A DNA stretch of 64,000 bases, taken from assembly GCA_958296165.1 (NCBI GenBank), contig OY282447.1, positions 1 to 64,000 of the forward strand. The letters run 5' to 3'. Each line of letters starts with the position of its first letter. Position 1 is the stretch's first letter. The translations under genes and the position numbers were made by a program. This document shows, in pieces, positions 19,070 through 27,660 of this stretch. A model generated the notes under the pieces. The model did no database searches and was not told where the DNA came from. It saw only the letters and a program-made list of their open reading frames with translations. The stretch comes from an uncultured Pseudomonadales bacterium (GTDB taxonomy: Bacteria; Pseudomonadota; Gammaproteobacteria; Pseudomonadales; Azotimanducaceae).

Positions 19070-22000
19070 ATGGCCCGGAACTACCACTGCGCTGCGGCGC
19101 TGGCGCTGTTCTTGAGCGGGCTGGCACACGCGCAGCCATCGGCACCGGGGGCGCTCTCCGCGCAGCCCGGCAACGCGCAAGTGGAGTTGACCTGGGCCGA
19201 CCCCTCGAACGACGCCATCTCGCATTATTCGGTGCGCTACAGCACCGACCCGGCAGCATTCTCAGGTTCTACGCCGCCGGAGTGGCACGCCATCTCCGGC
19301 AGCGACGCGGAGACCGTTCGGCACACCGTGTCAAATCTGGCCAACGGTACGCGCCACTACTTCCAGATCCGCGCCGCCGACGCCGACGGCGACAGCGGGC
19401 CGTCGAACACGGCGACGATCCGCCTAGCGACGTCACCGACCGCGGCGGTCAGGATCGACGATGCGAACCTGCGCGAACAGCTGGAGATCACGCTGGAAAA
19501 GACGGCGGGCGCGGCCATCACGCAATTGGACATGGCGACGCTGATCCACTTCAGCGCCTGGAGTGCCGGAGTGTCGGATGTGACCGCGCTGCAACACGCG
19601 GTCAACTTGGCCAGCCTGGACTTGAGCGACAACCGCATCTCGGACGTGACGCCACTTATGCACCTGACGGCGCTGCAAGAGCTCTTTCTGGACCGCAACC
19701 GCGTCTCGGACGTAACCGCGCTTGGGCATCTGACGTCGCTTGCGTATCTCGGGCTCAGCAACAACCGCATCTCCGACATCACGGCCCTCGGCCGGCTCGA
19801 GTCGCTGCAGGAACTCAGGCTTGGCAACAACAGCATCTCGAACGTCGCGCCGCTAGCGAAGCTCGCATTACTTGACGATCTCCACCTCAACGACAACAAC
19901 ATCTCGGACGTGACCGCGCTTGGGGGCCTCGCGGCGTTGCAGGAACTCAACCTTGACGGCAACAGCATCTCAGACATAACGGCGCTTGGGCGGCTGGCGA
20001 GGCTGCTGCATCTCTGGCTCAACGGCAATGCCATCTCTGACGTGACGGCGCTTGGCAACCTGGCGCGGCTGAAGGGGCTCGACTTGGGCAACAACAGCAT
20101 CGCGGACCTCACCGCGCTTGGCCGGCTGACGGGGCTGGCCCAGCTTTCTCTCGGCTCCAACAACATCTCAGATGTGACGGCGCTTGGACGCCTGACGAAT
20201 CTGCGGGGCCTCTACCTGAGCGACAACAACATCTCAGACGTGACGGCGCTTGGACGGCTGAAGGACAACCTGCTCGAGCTGTTCCTCAGCAACAACGACA
20301 TCTCAGACATAACGGCGCTCGGAAGCTTGAGAGCGCTTGGGCAGCTCTGGCTCAACGGCAACGACATCACACGCGTGTGGGCCCTCGCGCCGCTGCGGGC
20401 GCTGCTGGTGCTCAACCTCGACGACAACGACATCTCCGATCTCACGTCGTTCCGCAGCTTGGGGACGTTGGGAGGGCTCAGACTTCACCTCAGCAACAAC
20501 GACATCACGTACCTCACGGCCCTTGGCGACCTCACGGGGCTGGAGTTTCTGTACCTCAACGACAACAACATCTCGGACGTGACGGCGCTCGGCAACCTCG
20601 ACGAGCTGTTTTGGCTCGAACTCGACGGCAACGACATTGCGGACGTGACGGCGCTCGGCGGTCTCCGGTCGCTGGGTTATGTCTCCCTCGACAACAACGC
20701 CGTCTCGGACGTGACGGCCCTCGGGGGCCTGACGACGCTGCGCGGGCTGAGCCTCAGGAACAACCGCATTTCGGACGCGACTTCGTTCGGGCAGCTCACC
20801 CTGGTGAACTCGATCTGGCCGCGAACTACCCTCGACCTGGGCGACAACAGCATCGCAGACGTGACGGCCCTCGGCAGCCTGACGACGCTGGAGGATCTCC
20901 GCTTGGACGGCAACGACATCGCGGATGTGGCGGCGCTTGGAAATCTGACGGCGCTGGAGGTCCTCCGTCTCGGCGACAACAACATCACGGACGTATCGCC
21001 GCTTGGGCAGCTAGCGCTCATCGAGCTCACGCTGGATAGCAACGCCATCACGGATGTGACCGCACTTGGGAATCTGACGGCGCTGCAAGCGCTCGACCTC
21101 GCCCGCAACGACATCTCGGACGCGACGGAGCTCGCGCGGATGCAGTCGCTGCGCGGCCTGCGCCTGGACGACAACCACATCGCGGACGCCGGCTCTTTGC
21201 TCGGTGGGCACCTTGGCGAAGGCGATGTGGTGGGGCTGCGCGGCAATCCCCTCTCCGCGGCCTCCATCGAGCGTCACGTGCCGGCGTTGCGCGCCACCGG
21301 CGCCGCAGTGCTGGCCGGGCGGCTGGTGCCGCTGTTCCCGTCGGCCACGGATGCCACGGGACGTCAAGGTTTCGTGCGCGTGCTGAATCGCTCGGCAACG
21401 GCCGGCGAGGTGTTCATCGACGCCGTAGACGACGCCGGCGTGTACGCCGGCCCCGTGCGTCTGGCCGTGGGCGCCGGCGCGGCGGCGCACTTCAACTCAG
21501 ACGACTTAGAAGGTGGCAACACCATGAAAGGGCTGCCCGAAGGCGTCGGCAAACCGACCGCCGGCGGTTGGCGGCTGGCGCTGCTGTCGAGCTTGGATAT
21601 CGAGGTACTCGCCTACATCCGCACACCGGACGGGTTCCTGACGAGCGTTCACGACACGCTGCCGCGCGACGAACAAACGAGCACGCTGAACGCCGCCATC
21701 TTCAATCCTAGCCGGAATCGCGCCCAGCGTAGTTCGCTGCGGCTGGTGAACGCCGGCGTTGGCAACGAGTTCGTTCTAGGGCGGGGTGTGGACGACAGTG
21801 GCAGCGTGCGGCAGACCCGGATCGAGGTGTCCACGGGCGCCGTGGCACTGACCGCCGCGCAACTGGAGCGGCATCGGTCTGGCGGAGAGGGCCTAGGCCG
21901 CGGCGCCGGCAAGTGGCGGTTGGATGTCGAGGCACCTTGGTGGGTAGAAGCGATGAGTTTGCTGGCCAGTCCGAGCGGGCATTTGACAAACCTGTCCACA

Positions 22001-22723
22001 ACGCCGGCGCCGTCCGCGGACGGCGTGTGGCGCGTACCGCTCTTCCCGGCGGCGTCGTCCAGCGCCGCCGAGCGCGCGGGTTTCGTGCGCATCGCCAACC
22101 ACGGCCCGGCCGGCGAGGCGGCCGTCGTCGCGGTGGACGACGGCGGCGTGCGTGTGGGGCCCGTCGCGCTGCGGCTCGGCGCTCGGCAGACCACGCACTT
22201 CAACTCCCAAGACTTGGAGCAGGGCAACGCGGCAAAGGGTTTGCCGGTGGGCGTAGGAACGCCGACGCAGGGCGACTGGCGCTTGCAGATCACTTCGGCG
22301 TCGGACATCCGCGTGACGTCCTTCGTCCGTGCCGCCGGCGGCTTCCTAACAAGCATGCACGACGTGGCACCCGCCGAGGGCAACGTCCACCGAGTGGTTT
22401 TCTTCAACCCGGCGGGCAACACGCAGCAGCAGAGCCTGCTGCGGCTAGTGAACGAAGGGGACACGGCAGCCAACGTAACGGTGACGGGCGTGGACGATGC
22501 GGCACGCCCAGGCGGCGAGGTGCGCACGACCATTCCGGCCGGCCGGTCAGTGAGCTTGACGGCGACGCAACTAGAGGAGGGCGGCGACGGACTGTCCGGG
22601 CGCTTGGGTGACGGCGTTGGCAAGTGGCGGCTGCGGGTGGAGTCGAATCGCCCGCTGTCGGTGATGAGTCTCCTAGAGAGCCCCAGCGGACACCTGACTA
22701 ACCTCTCCACCGCTGGCGTCTAA
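19070..22723 (+). CDS. Secreted or surface leucine-rich-repeat protein with Fn3 domain and repeated C-terminal modules
   Basis: A 1217-residue exported protein. A signal peptide (ALALFLSGLAHA) ends near residue 22. A fibronectin type III domain spans ~25-115. At least 24 leucine-rich repeats of 22 residues (consensus LxLxxNxISDVTALGxLxx, SDS22/internalin-like) run from ~180 to 720. The C-terminal part (~750-1217) holds two long tandem units, each made of two related halves built around VDDxG, HFNSxDLExGN and GKWRL motifs, ending SPSGHLTNLST. The start has a strong AAGGAG. Such eukaryote-like proteins are often implicated in host interaction or adhesion; the ligand is unknown. No membrane anchor or sorting motif is visible. 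Confidence 0.88.
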   Translation: MARNYHCAAALALFLSGLAHAQPSAPGALSAQPGNAQVELTWADPSNDAISHYSVRYSTDPAAFSGSTPPEWHAISGSDAETVRHTVSNLANGTRHYFQIRAADADGDSGPSNTATIRLATSPTAAVRIDDANLREQLEITLEKTAGAAITQLDMATLIHFSAWSAGVSDVTALQHAVNLASLDLSDNRISDVTPLMHLTALQELFLDRNRVSDVTALGHLTSLAYLGLSNNRISDITALGRLESLQELRLGNNSISNVAPLAKLALLDDLHLNDNNISDVTALGGLAALQELNLDGNSISDITALGRLARLLHLWLNGNAISDVTALGNLARLKGLDLGNNSIADLTALGRLTGLAQLSLGSNNISDVTALGRLTNLRGLYLSDNNISDVTALGRLKDNLLELFLSNNDISDITALGSLRALGQLWLNGNDITRVWALAPLRALLVLNLDDNDISDLTSFRSLGTLGGLRLHLSNNDITYLTALGDLTGLEFLYLNDNNISDVTALGNLDELFWLELDGNDIADVTALGGLRSLGYVSLDNNAVSDVTALGGLTTLRGLSLRNNRISDATSFGQLTLVNSIWPRTTLDLGDNSIADVTALGSLTTLEDLRLDGNDIADVAALGNLTALEVLRLGDNNITDVSPLGQLALIELTLDSNAITDVTALGNLTALQALDLARNDISDATELARMQSLRGLRLDDNHIADAGSLLGGHLGEGDVVGLRGNPLSAASIERHVPALRATGAAVLAGRLVPLFPSATDATGRQGFVRVLNRSATAGEVFIDAVDDAGVYAGPVRLAVGAGAAAHFNSDDLEGGNTMKGLPEGVGKPTAGGWRLALLSSLDIEVLAYIRTPDGFLTSVHDTLPRDEQTSTLNAAIFNPSRNRAQRSSLRLVNAGVGNEFVLGRGVDDSGSVRQTRIEVSTGAVALTAAQLERHRSGGEGLGRGAGKWRLDVEAPWWVEAMSLLASPSGHLTNLSTTPAPSADGVWRVPLFPAASSSAAERAGFVRIANHGPAGEAAVVAVDDGGVRVGPVALRLGARQTTHFNSQDLEQGNAAKGLPVGVGTPTQGDWRLQITSASDIRVTSFVRAAGGFLTSMHDVAPAEGNVHRVVFFNPAGNTQQQSLLRLVNEGDTAANVTVTGVDDAARPGGEVRTTIPAGRSVSLTATQLEEGGDGLSGRLGDGVGKWRLRVESNRPLSVMSLLESPSGHLTNLSTAGV

Positions 22724-22783
22724 TGCGCCGCAGAGCGTGCTCCGCCACGGCCCGCGCTGTGGCTACAGCCTATACTGCCCGTC

Positions 22784-24031
22784 ATGGTTGACGACGCGCG
22801 ACATGCCAAACTCCGCTCTCCACGCGAGCCTCCGCCCTACTTCGCAGGCAGGGCCAAGGAGCTCGCCGCGCTCAACGAGCGTCTTGACGATCTGTGCGAG
22901 ACGGGCGATCCGAGTGGTGGCATAGCGCTGATCGTCGGCGTTCCTGGGGTGGGCAAGACCCAATTGGCACGGAAGTTCGCCGATGAGGCCACGCGGCGCG
23001 AAGGGCCGAGGCGCATCTTTCGAATGGAATTGAACACGCGAACGCTGAAGGCAGCCGATCTCATCGTGTTCATGGACATGATGAAGGCGCTCGGCAAAGA
23101 GAGAGCCGGCAGGCAAGTGGCCGACATCCAGCCGAAAACGTCGCGAGTGGGTGTTGGCGCATTGTCCGCGAAGGTGGAAGTGTCGCGTGAGCACGTTCGG
23201 CGAGATCACGATCTCACTTCGCTGATGCGGGCCTCTCTCGCCCGCGGCCTGTGGCAAGGTCAAGCGCTCGTTATCACCATCGACGAACTGCAAGCTGTAG
23301 ACGCGGTCGGCATAGAAACTCTGCGCGCCCTCCACGTAGGCGAGCATGGTTGCCCTGTGCTCGTGCTCGGGGTCGGCTTGCAGCACACACAGCTTGTGCT
23401 AGGCAACCCGGCGGACGGATCGTCCGGCATTTCGCGTGTGGCCGAACCGATCAAGCTGGCGCCTCTGTCTACCGAGGAAGCGCTGGAAGCCATCGACCGA
23501 AACATGCGTGCAATGGGGCATGAGATAGCCGACGAGAGCGTTGTGGCTTTGGCGACGGCATCGCAAGGCTTTCCGCAGCACATCCACGGCTACTTGAAGG
23601 CCGCAATCGAAGCCATCAGCCGTTACGGCAGCCTTGAAGCTGAACGCTCGCTTGAGGACGCACTGAAGGCAGGCGATCAAGCAAGAGCCGACTACTATGA
23701 CACCCGCTTGAGCATGCTCCCCGATCAAGACGCCATGCTGCCAGTGATCGAAACCATGCTGGAAACCGGCCGCAAATCCCTGCGAAGGTCGGAAGCCGTC
23801 GCGGCAGTGGAGCCCTCAACGGGGGGCGGGCCCGCTCCTCGCTCGAAACCATCTCTTGACGGCGAGAACATCGTGCAGCAAGCCATCGCGCACGGCGTGC
23901 TGACTTTGGATAGAGGCGGCGTGAGCTTCGGCACTCCTTCGTTCCACAGCCACATGGAGCAATTGCTCAACGAGCATTGCCAACTCCAGAGGTGGCTCAG
24001 GCAACGGGCGCACAACGCTGGACGGCTCTAG
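22784..24031 (+). CDS. AAA ATPase (ORC/Cdc6-like), possibly leaderless
   Basis: A 415-residue ATP-binding protein. Walker A is GVPGVGKT at about residues 52-59 and Walker B is ALVITIDELQ. A C-terminal winged-helix-like part ends VLTLDRGGVSFGTPSFHSHM. The layout resembles the ORC1/Cdc6-like AAA group found in accessory regions, but the partner is not visible. A TATACT box at 22771-22776 ends 7 nt before the ATG, which suggests leaderless transcription. No ribosome site is seen. It sits 60 nt after the LRR gene. A decayed copy of its middle lies at 18606. Function is unknown; a defence or mobile-element role is inferred from neighbours. Confidence 0.78.
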   Translation: MVDDARHAKLRSPREPPPYFAGRAKELAALNERLDDLCETGDPSGGIALIVGVPGVGKTQLARKFADEATRREGPRRIFRMELNTRTLKAADLIVFMDMMKALGKERAGRQVADIQPKTSRVGVGALSAKVEVSREHVRRDHDLTSLMRASLARGLWQGQALVITIDELQAVDAVGIETLRALHVGEHGCPVLVLGVGLQHTQLVLGNPADGSSGISRVAEPIKLAPLSTEEALEAIDRNMRAMGHEIADESVVALATASQGFPQHIHGYLKAAIEAISRYGSLEAERSLEDALKAGDQARADYYDTRLSMLPDQDAMLPVIETMLETGRKSLRRSEAVAAVEPSTGGGPAPRSKPSLDGENIVQQAIAHGVLTLDRGGVSFGTPSFHSHMEQLLNEHCQLQRWLRQRAHNAGRL

Positions 24032-24191
24032 ACCAGGCAAGCGCCTTCGCCACAACCTGTCGACCGTACTGATGTCGCGTGCTCAATAGCGGTTCTGGTC
24101 AACCAAGATTATTGCCCCTCCTTGCTGACCAACAGTAGAGGCGCCCGATGAAGTGGCGCTTTGGTGGCCCGTGTTGGCTGCTTCGCGTGCG
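24032..24191. other. Convergent intergenic gap
   Basis: This gap separates the AAA ATPase and the minus-strand nuclease gene. I see no gene or clear terminator. Confidence 0.3.
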
Positions 24192-24725
24192 TCATCGCGG
24201 TTCCTGCTCACAGCCGGGCTGCACGTTGCGAGAGGTCGTCCAAGGTGCCCTGCCAGCGATGTTGTTGACCTCAGCATGGGGATCAACGGCCCTAACTGCT
24301 TGGCGCAGCTTCATCTTCAATACTGCAGGATCGATTATCTTTGGCCGAAGCTTGCTTGGCCGGCTAGGTTGTTCGAGATGCAGGGCCACGCGCCACCGCT
24401 TGCTCAGTGCTCTTCTGGCGGTCCTCCGTTCTGGATCGACTGCATTGGCTCGAGCAGCGGCCAATCCAGCGAGAGTGTCTCGCACCTTGGTCGCCACCTC
24501 TTCATGCAGTTCCGACGGCTTTGTCCGTCTGTGGTAGTAGTAGTCCTTGACTTCTATTAACCATGTATAACGGTCGTTGATGTTGATGCAGAGGAAGTCA
24601 ACAGCCTTAGAACCACCCGCGAGACGACTGAACTGATTTCGGAAGAACGCCCAATTGTCATAGTGGCTAGCTTCCCAGCCGTCATGGAACTCAAACTCCA
24701 CATAGCCTTCGCGCAGAGTAGTCAC
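24192..24725 (-). CDS. Small PD-(D/E)XK-type nuclease-like protein, partner of the upstream ATPase
   Basis: A 177-residue protein. The segment AVDFLCININ ... TWLIEVKDYY places D43, E58 and K60 in the spacing of a PD-(D/E)XK nuclease core (D-x14-E-x-K), followed by the helix PSELHEEVATKVRDTL. The C-terminal part is basic. It starts with GTG that overlaps the TGA of the ATPase gene (GTGA), so the two are translated together. I do not know a named family for it. With the ATPase it forms a compact sensor/nuclease unit reminiscent, in organisation only, of Septu- or Gabija-like defence pairs. Nuclease activity is inferred from three residues and context. Confidence 0.72.
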   Translation of the reverse strand: MTTLREGYVEFEFHDGWEASHYDNWAFFRNQFSRLAGGSKAVDFLCININDRYTWLIEVKDYYYHRRTKPSELHEEVATKVRDTLAGLAAARANAVDPERRTARRALSKRWRVALHLEQPSRPSKLRPKIIDPAVLKMKLRQAVRAVDPHAEVNNIAGRAPWTTSRNVQPGCEQEPR

Positions 24726-25777
24726 GACATTTCGTCCATCGCGAGATACCTGTCGGACTGTTCGAGGTCTTCATCGAGCAGCACCAGTGGTTCTATGTTC
24801 GTCAAGTCCTCTGCCTGTTGAACGGCAACGCCAGCATCGCCCTCTCTCGAAGGCTCGAAGGCGAAGAAACGGGAATCCACACGGGAATGGCTCGTGGAAA
24901 GAAGAACCTCGAACTCGCGGAGCAGAAATAGACTATGGGTAGCCACGAATACCTGTACACCCTGGGCGCACAACTCTAGGATCGCTTTCGCGGTGCTGCG
25001 AATCAGCTTGGGATTCAGGTTGGTCTCCGGTTCGTCCCAAAACAAGCAACCTTTGCCCACCAAGGCACCAGTGGCAGTCAGGCGCGCCAGCATTGCCAAC
25101 TTTCGCACACCCTCTGCAACCAATGGCATTTCCATATTGCCCGTTCCAGCTGCCTTCAAGTAGAACCTGTCATTGGACGAATCGAGCACTACGCGGCCGC
25201 CCATGGCCTCTTCCAACGGGCCTAGCAACTGCGCAGCCTTCTTTTCGCGCGGGCCTCTGACTGCCAAGGCACCGAGAAGCTGACAAGTGTCGCGCCACGT
25301 CTCGTCGAACTCCGTGTAGTGGTTGTCGTAGAACGCCAGGAAGCCGGGATAGATCGTCAGCAGTTCCCTTGTTGGGAGGAAGACGGGTGGTCGTGCCTGC
25401 CATCGGCCCGGCATCTGCGCCACCGCCACGACTTCACGGCTGTGCGTCGCAAAGTTAAACGCCACTCCATCTTGGCCGTTGATTTGGATTGCGACTTCGC
25501 AGCGCTGCCGGCCCCGTCGCCGCCGTACCAGCCGGCCTAGCGACTCCGGGCGAATCACATCCACGAGTTTTTCGGCGATGCGGCGTTGCAGCCACGTCTT
25601 GGTCAATCGCCCCTGCTTGCGTCGCGCCTCCGAGACCACGCGCATCACCGCGTAGGGCAGCTTCATCAACAGCGTCTTGCCGGTTCCGTTCTCGCCGATG
25701 AAGACGTTTAGGCCTGGCGAAAATCTGATCTCCACATCGGCGAAGGCGACATAGTTCTTGATCGCTAAGGACCTCAT
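24722..25777 (-). CDS. AAA15/OLD-like ABC-type ATPase
   Basis: A 351-residue ATPase of the SMC/RecF/OLD-like group. Walker A is GENGTGKT (residues 28-35), Walker B is LFWDEPETNLNP, and a H-loop-like VATHSLFLLRE follows. This is the hallmark of chromosomally encoded AAA15 defence ATPases. There is no coiled-coil insertion of SMC length and no TOPRIM domain, so the nuclease function is presumably supplied by the overlapping downstream gene. It starts with ATG about 60 nt downstream of the FG-GAP gene on the same strand. Function is inferred from family: nucleotide-dependent sensing or DNA handling. Confidence 0.85.
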   Translation of the reverse strand: MRSLAIKNYVAFADVEIRFSPGLNVFIGENGTGKTLLMKLPYAVMRVVSEARRKQGRLTKTWLQRRIAEKLVDVIRPESLGRLVRRRRGRQRCEVAIQINGQDGVAFNFATHSREVVAVAQMPGRWQARPPVFLPTRELLTIYPGFLAFYDNHYTEFDETWRDTCQLLGALAVRGPREKKAAQLLGPLEEAMGGRVVLDSSNDRFYLKAAGTGNMEMPLVAEGVRKLAMLARLTATGALVGKGCLFWDEPETNLNPKLIRSTAKAILELCAQGVQVFVATHSLFLLREFEVLLSTSHSRVDSRFFAFEPSREGDAGVAVQQAEDLTNIEPLVLLDEDLEQSDRYLAMDEMS

Positions 25778-25837
25778 CTCGAAATGCTCCGACCGTGGTG
25801 AGCAAGTGGAAGATTATAGTCGGCACTGACGACGCGG

Positions 25838-27595
25838 TTAGCGCTCGCCTGCCGGCGGGTCCCCGGTCGAACGCTTGGCTCGCTCAACTACATGGTAGCG
25901 ATCCACTGCCAGCGGGCCGAATCGTTCCTCGCTGCCGTCCGGCCAGCGCACGCGCACGACGGGCGGCTCGTCGCTGCTTGCCAAGCCGAACAGCAGGCGC
26001 GGATCGCGTGCGGAGGCGTAGCTGCCGTCGGTGCCGAGGCGTCGCATGGTGCCTGGCACGCCTTCCAGCCACGCCACGCCTGCCGCCTGGCTGACGTTGG
26101 CGAATGCCACGCCTAGCCAGTGCCCGCCTTCGGAGTCGTTGCGGTACAAGCGCACTTGGCTGCGGTTGTTGGCGACGAGGATGTCGAGGTCGCCATCGTT
26201 GTCCAGGTCGCCGAGCGCCGCGCCACGACTCACTTCGGGAACGACGAAATCGGCCACGCTCTTGTTCTCTCGATAGCGGCCGCGGCCGTCGTTCAGCCAT
26301 AGCTGGTTGGGTTGCCGCAGCGCCAGACCCAAGCTCCCGGGCGGCTGTCCGACGATTGCTGTGACGGCCCCGTTGGCGCTGAACAAGTCCAAGTCGCCAT
26401 CGTTTTCGGCGTCGAACCATGCCGTGCCGAAGCCGGTGTAGGGAATGCTGCCCACGGCCACGCCGGCGACGTTGGTGCGGTCGCTGAACCAGCCGCCGCC
26501 ATCGTTGACGTACAACGTGTTCGTCTGCACGGCCAAGTGCGTTACGAACAGATCCAGGTCGCCGTCGCCATCGAAATCTTCCGCAGCGATGCCCATGCTC
26601 GCCTCCACCATGCCGTCGCCATTGGCGGCGGCACCTGCCAGCAAGGCATTGTCCTTGAATGTGCCGCCGCCTTGATTGATCCAGAGCAGGTTGTCGGTCA
26701 TGTCGTTGGCAACGTAGAAGTCCATATCGCGGTCGCCGTCGAAGTCTGCGGCCACCACGCCGAGCCCTGCGCCCCGTGCTTGGTCGATGCCGAAGCGGGC
26801 GCTCGATTCGGCGAAGACGCCGGCGCCCAAGTTGCGATAGAGCCTGTCGGCCGTGCTCTTGTAGACCACCGGAGAGCAATAGCTCGGCTGGCCGAAATCG
26901 TCCGTGCAGGGCTTGTGGTCGGCAAGAGCGAACTCGACGTAGTTGGCCACATAGAGGTCCGTGAGCCCGTCGCCGTCTATGTCCGCAAAGCTGGCGCTCA
27001 CCGACCAGTCATCGGCGGCAATGCCAGCTTGCCCGCTGATGTCGCGGAAGCGACCGTCGCCGAGATTCTCGAACAGTTGGTTGGGGCCGTAGTTGGCGAC
27101 GAAGACGTCGAGGTCGCCGTCGTTGTCGATGTCGCCGGTGGCAACGCCCATGCCGTAGCCGTCGGCGCAGATGCCGGCCGCATCGGTCACGTCCACGAAT
27201 CGCAGCCGGCCTCGCTCGGTCGCGTTGCGGTAGAGACGATCGCACGGCAGGTCGCCACGGCGATCCACAAGCCGCCCGCCTTGCACCAGCCAGATGTCCA
27301 TCAGGCCGTCGCCGTCGAAATCGAATATGGCCGCGCCGGCGCCCATGATCTCCACGAGCCAGCGCTCGCCCATCATGCCGTTTACATGCCGGAAATCGAG
27401 CCCGGCCGACGCTGCGACATCCTGGAAACGAACATCGCCGGCGCTCGGCGCTGGAGAGGCCGCCGCGAAGGCCACCGCGAAAAAAAGCACGAGCCGATTC
27501 GTCACTACGACGCTCGTTCGACTGTCGCGCAGGGCCAGCCGCACGCCCAGCGTTTGCCGTACGCTTGCGCACCAGCGTTTGCCGCAGCGAGACAT
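25838..27595 (-). CDS. FG-GAP/ASPIC (CRTAC1-like) secreted protein
   Basis: A 585-codon protein with repeated calcium-loop FG-GAP/VCBS motifs (for example DFDGDGLMDIW, DIDNDGDLDVF, DIDGDGLTDLY, DFDGDGDLDLF). A C-terminal segment (VVRVRWPDGSEERF) is typical of the ASPIC/UnbV domain. This is the CRTAC1-like arrangement of a seven-blade propeller plus ASPIC. A hydrophobic signal (RLVLFFAVAFAAASPAPSAG) starts about 32 residues in, so the real start may be the GTG at 27505; the ATG at 27595 has a better ribosome site (GAAAG). It is divergent from the RND adaptor with a 65-nt gap. The biological role of these proteins in bacteria is not established. Confidence 0.88.
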   Translation of the reverse strand: MSRCGKRWCASVRQTLGVRLALRDSRTSVVVTNRLVLFFAVAFAAASPAPSAGDVRFQDVAASAGLDFRHVNGMMGERWLVEIMGAGAAIFDFDGDGLMDIWLVQGGRLVDRRGDLPCDRLYRNATERGRLRFVDVTDAAGICADGYGMGVATGDIDNDGDLDVFVANYGPNQLFENLGDGRFRDISGQAGIAADDWSVSASFADIDGDGLTDLYVANYVEFALADHKPCTDDFGQPSYCSPVVYKSTADRLYRNLGAGVFAESSARFGIDQARGAGLGVVAADFDGDRDMDFYVANDMTDNLLWINQGGGTFKDNALLAGAAANGDGMVEASMGIAAEDFDGDGDLDLFVTHLAVQTNTLYVNDGGGWFSDRTNVAGVAVGSIPYTGFGTAWFDAENDGDLDLFSANGAVTAIVGQPPGSLGLALRQPNQLWLNDGRGRYRENKSVADFVVPEVSRGAALGDLDNDGDLDILVANNRSQVRLYRNDSEGGHWLGVAFANVSQAAGVAWLEGVPGTMRRLGTDGSYASARDPRLLFGLASSDEPPVVRVRWPDGSEERFGPLAVDRYHVVERAKRSTGDPPAGER

Positions 27596-27660
27596 GTTAC
27601 TTTCGGTAGCACTTAGGCGTTAAGATAGGCCCTTCTCGCTGGCCATTCCCCAAGCTGCCC

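Noticed and set aside
18781-19071. 96-codon minus-strand frame before the LRR gene
   Set aside because: No ribosome site, overlaps the LRR start, and has no recognisable pattern; a fragment cannot be excluded.
19357-21267. Minus-strand frames opposite the LRR gene
   Set aside because: Ser/Arg-rich shadows repeated in phase with the LRR units.
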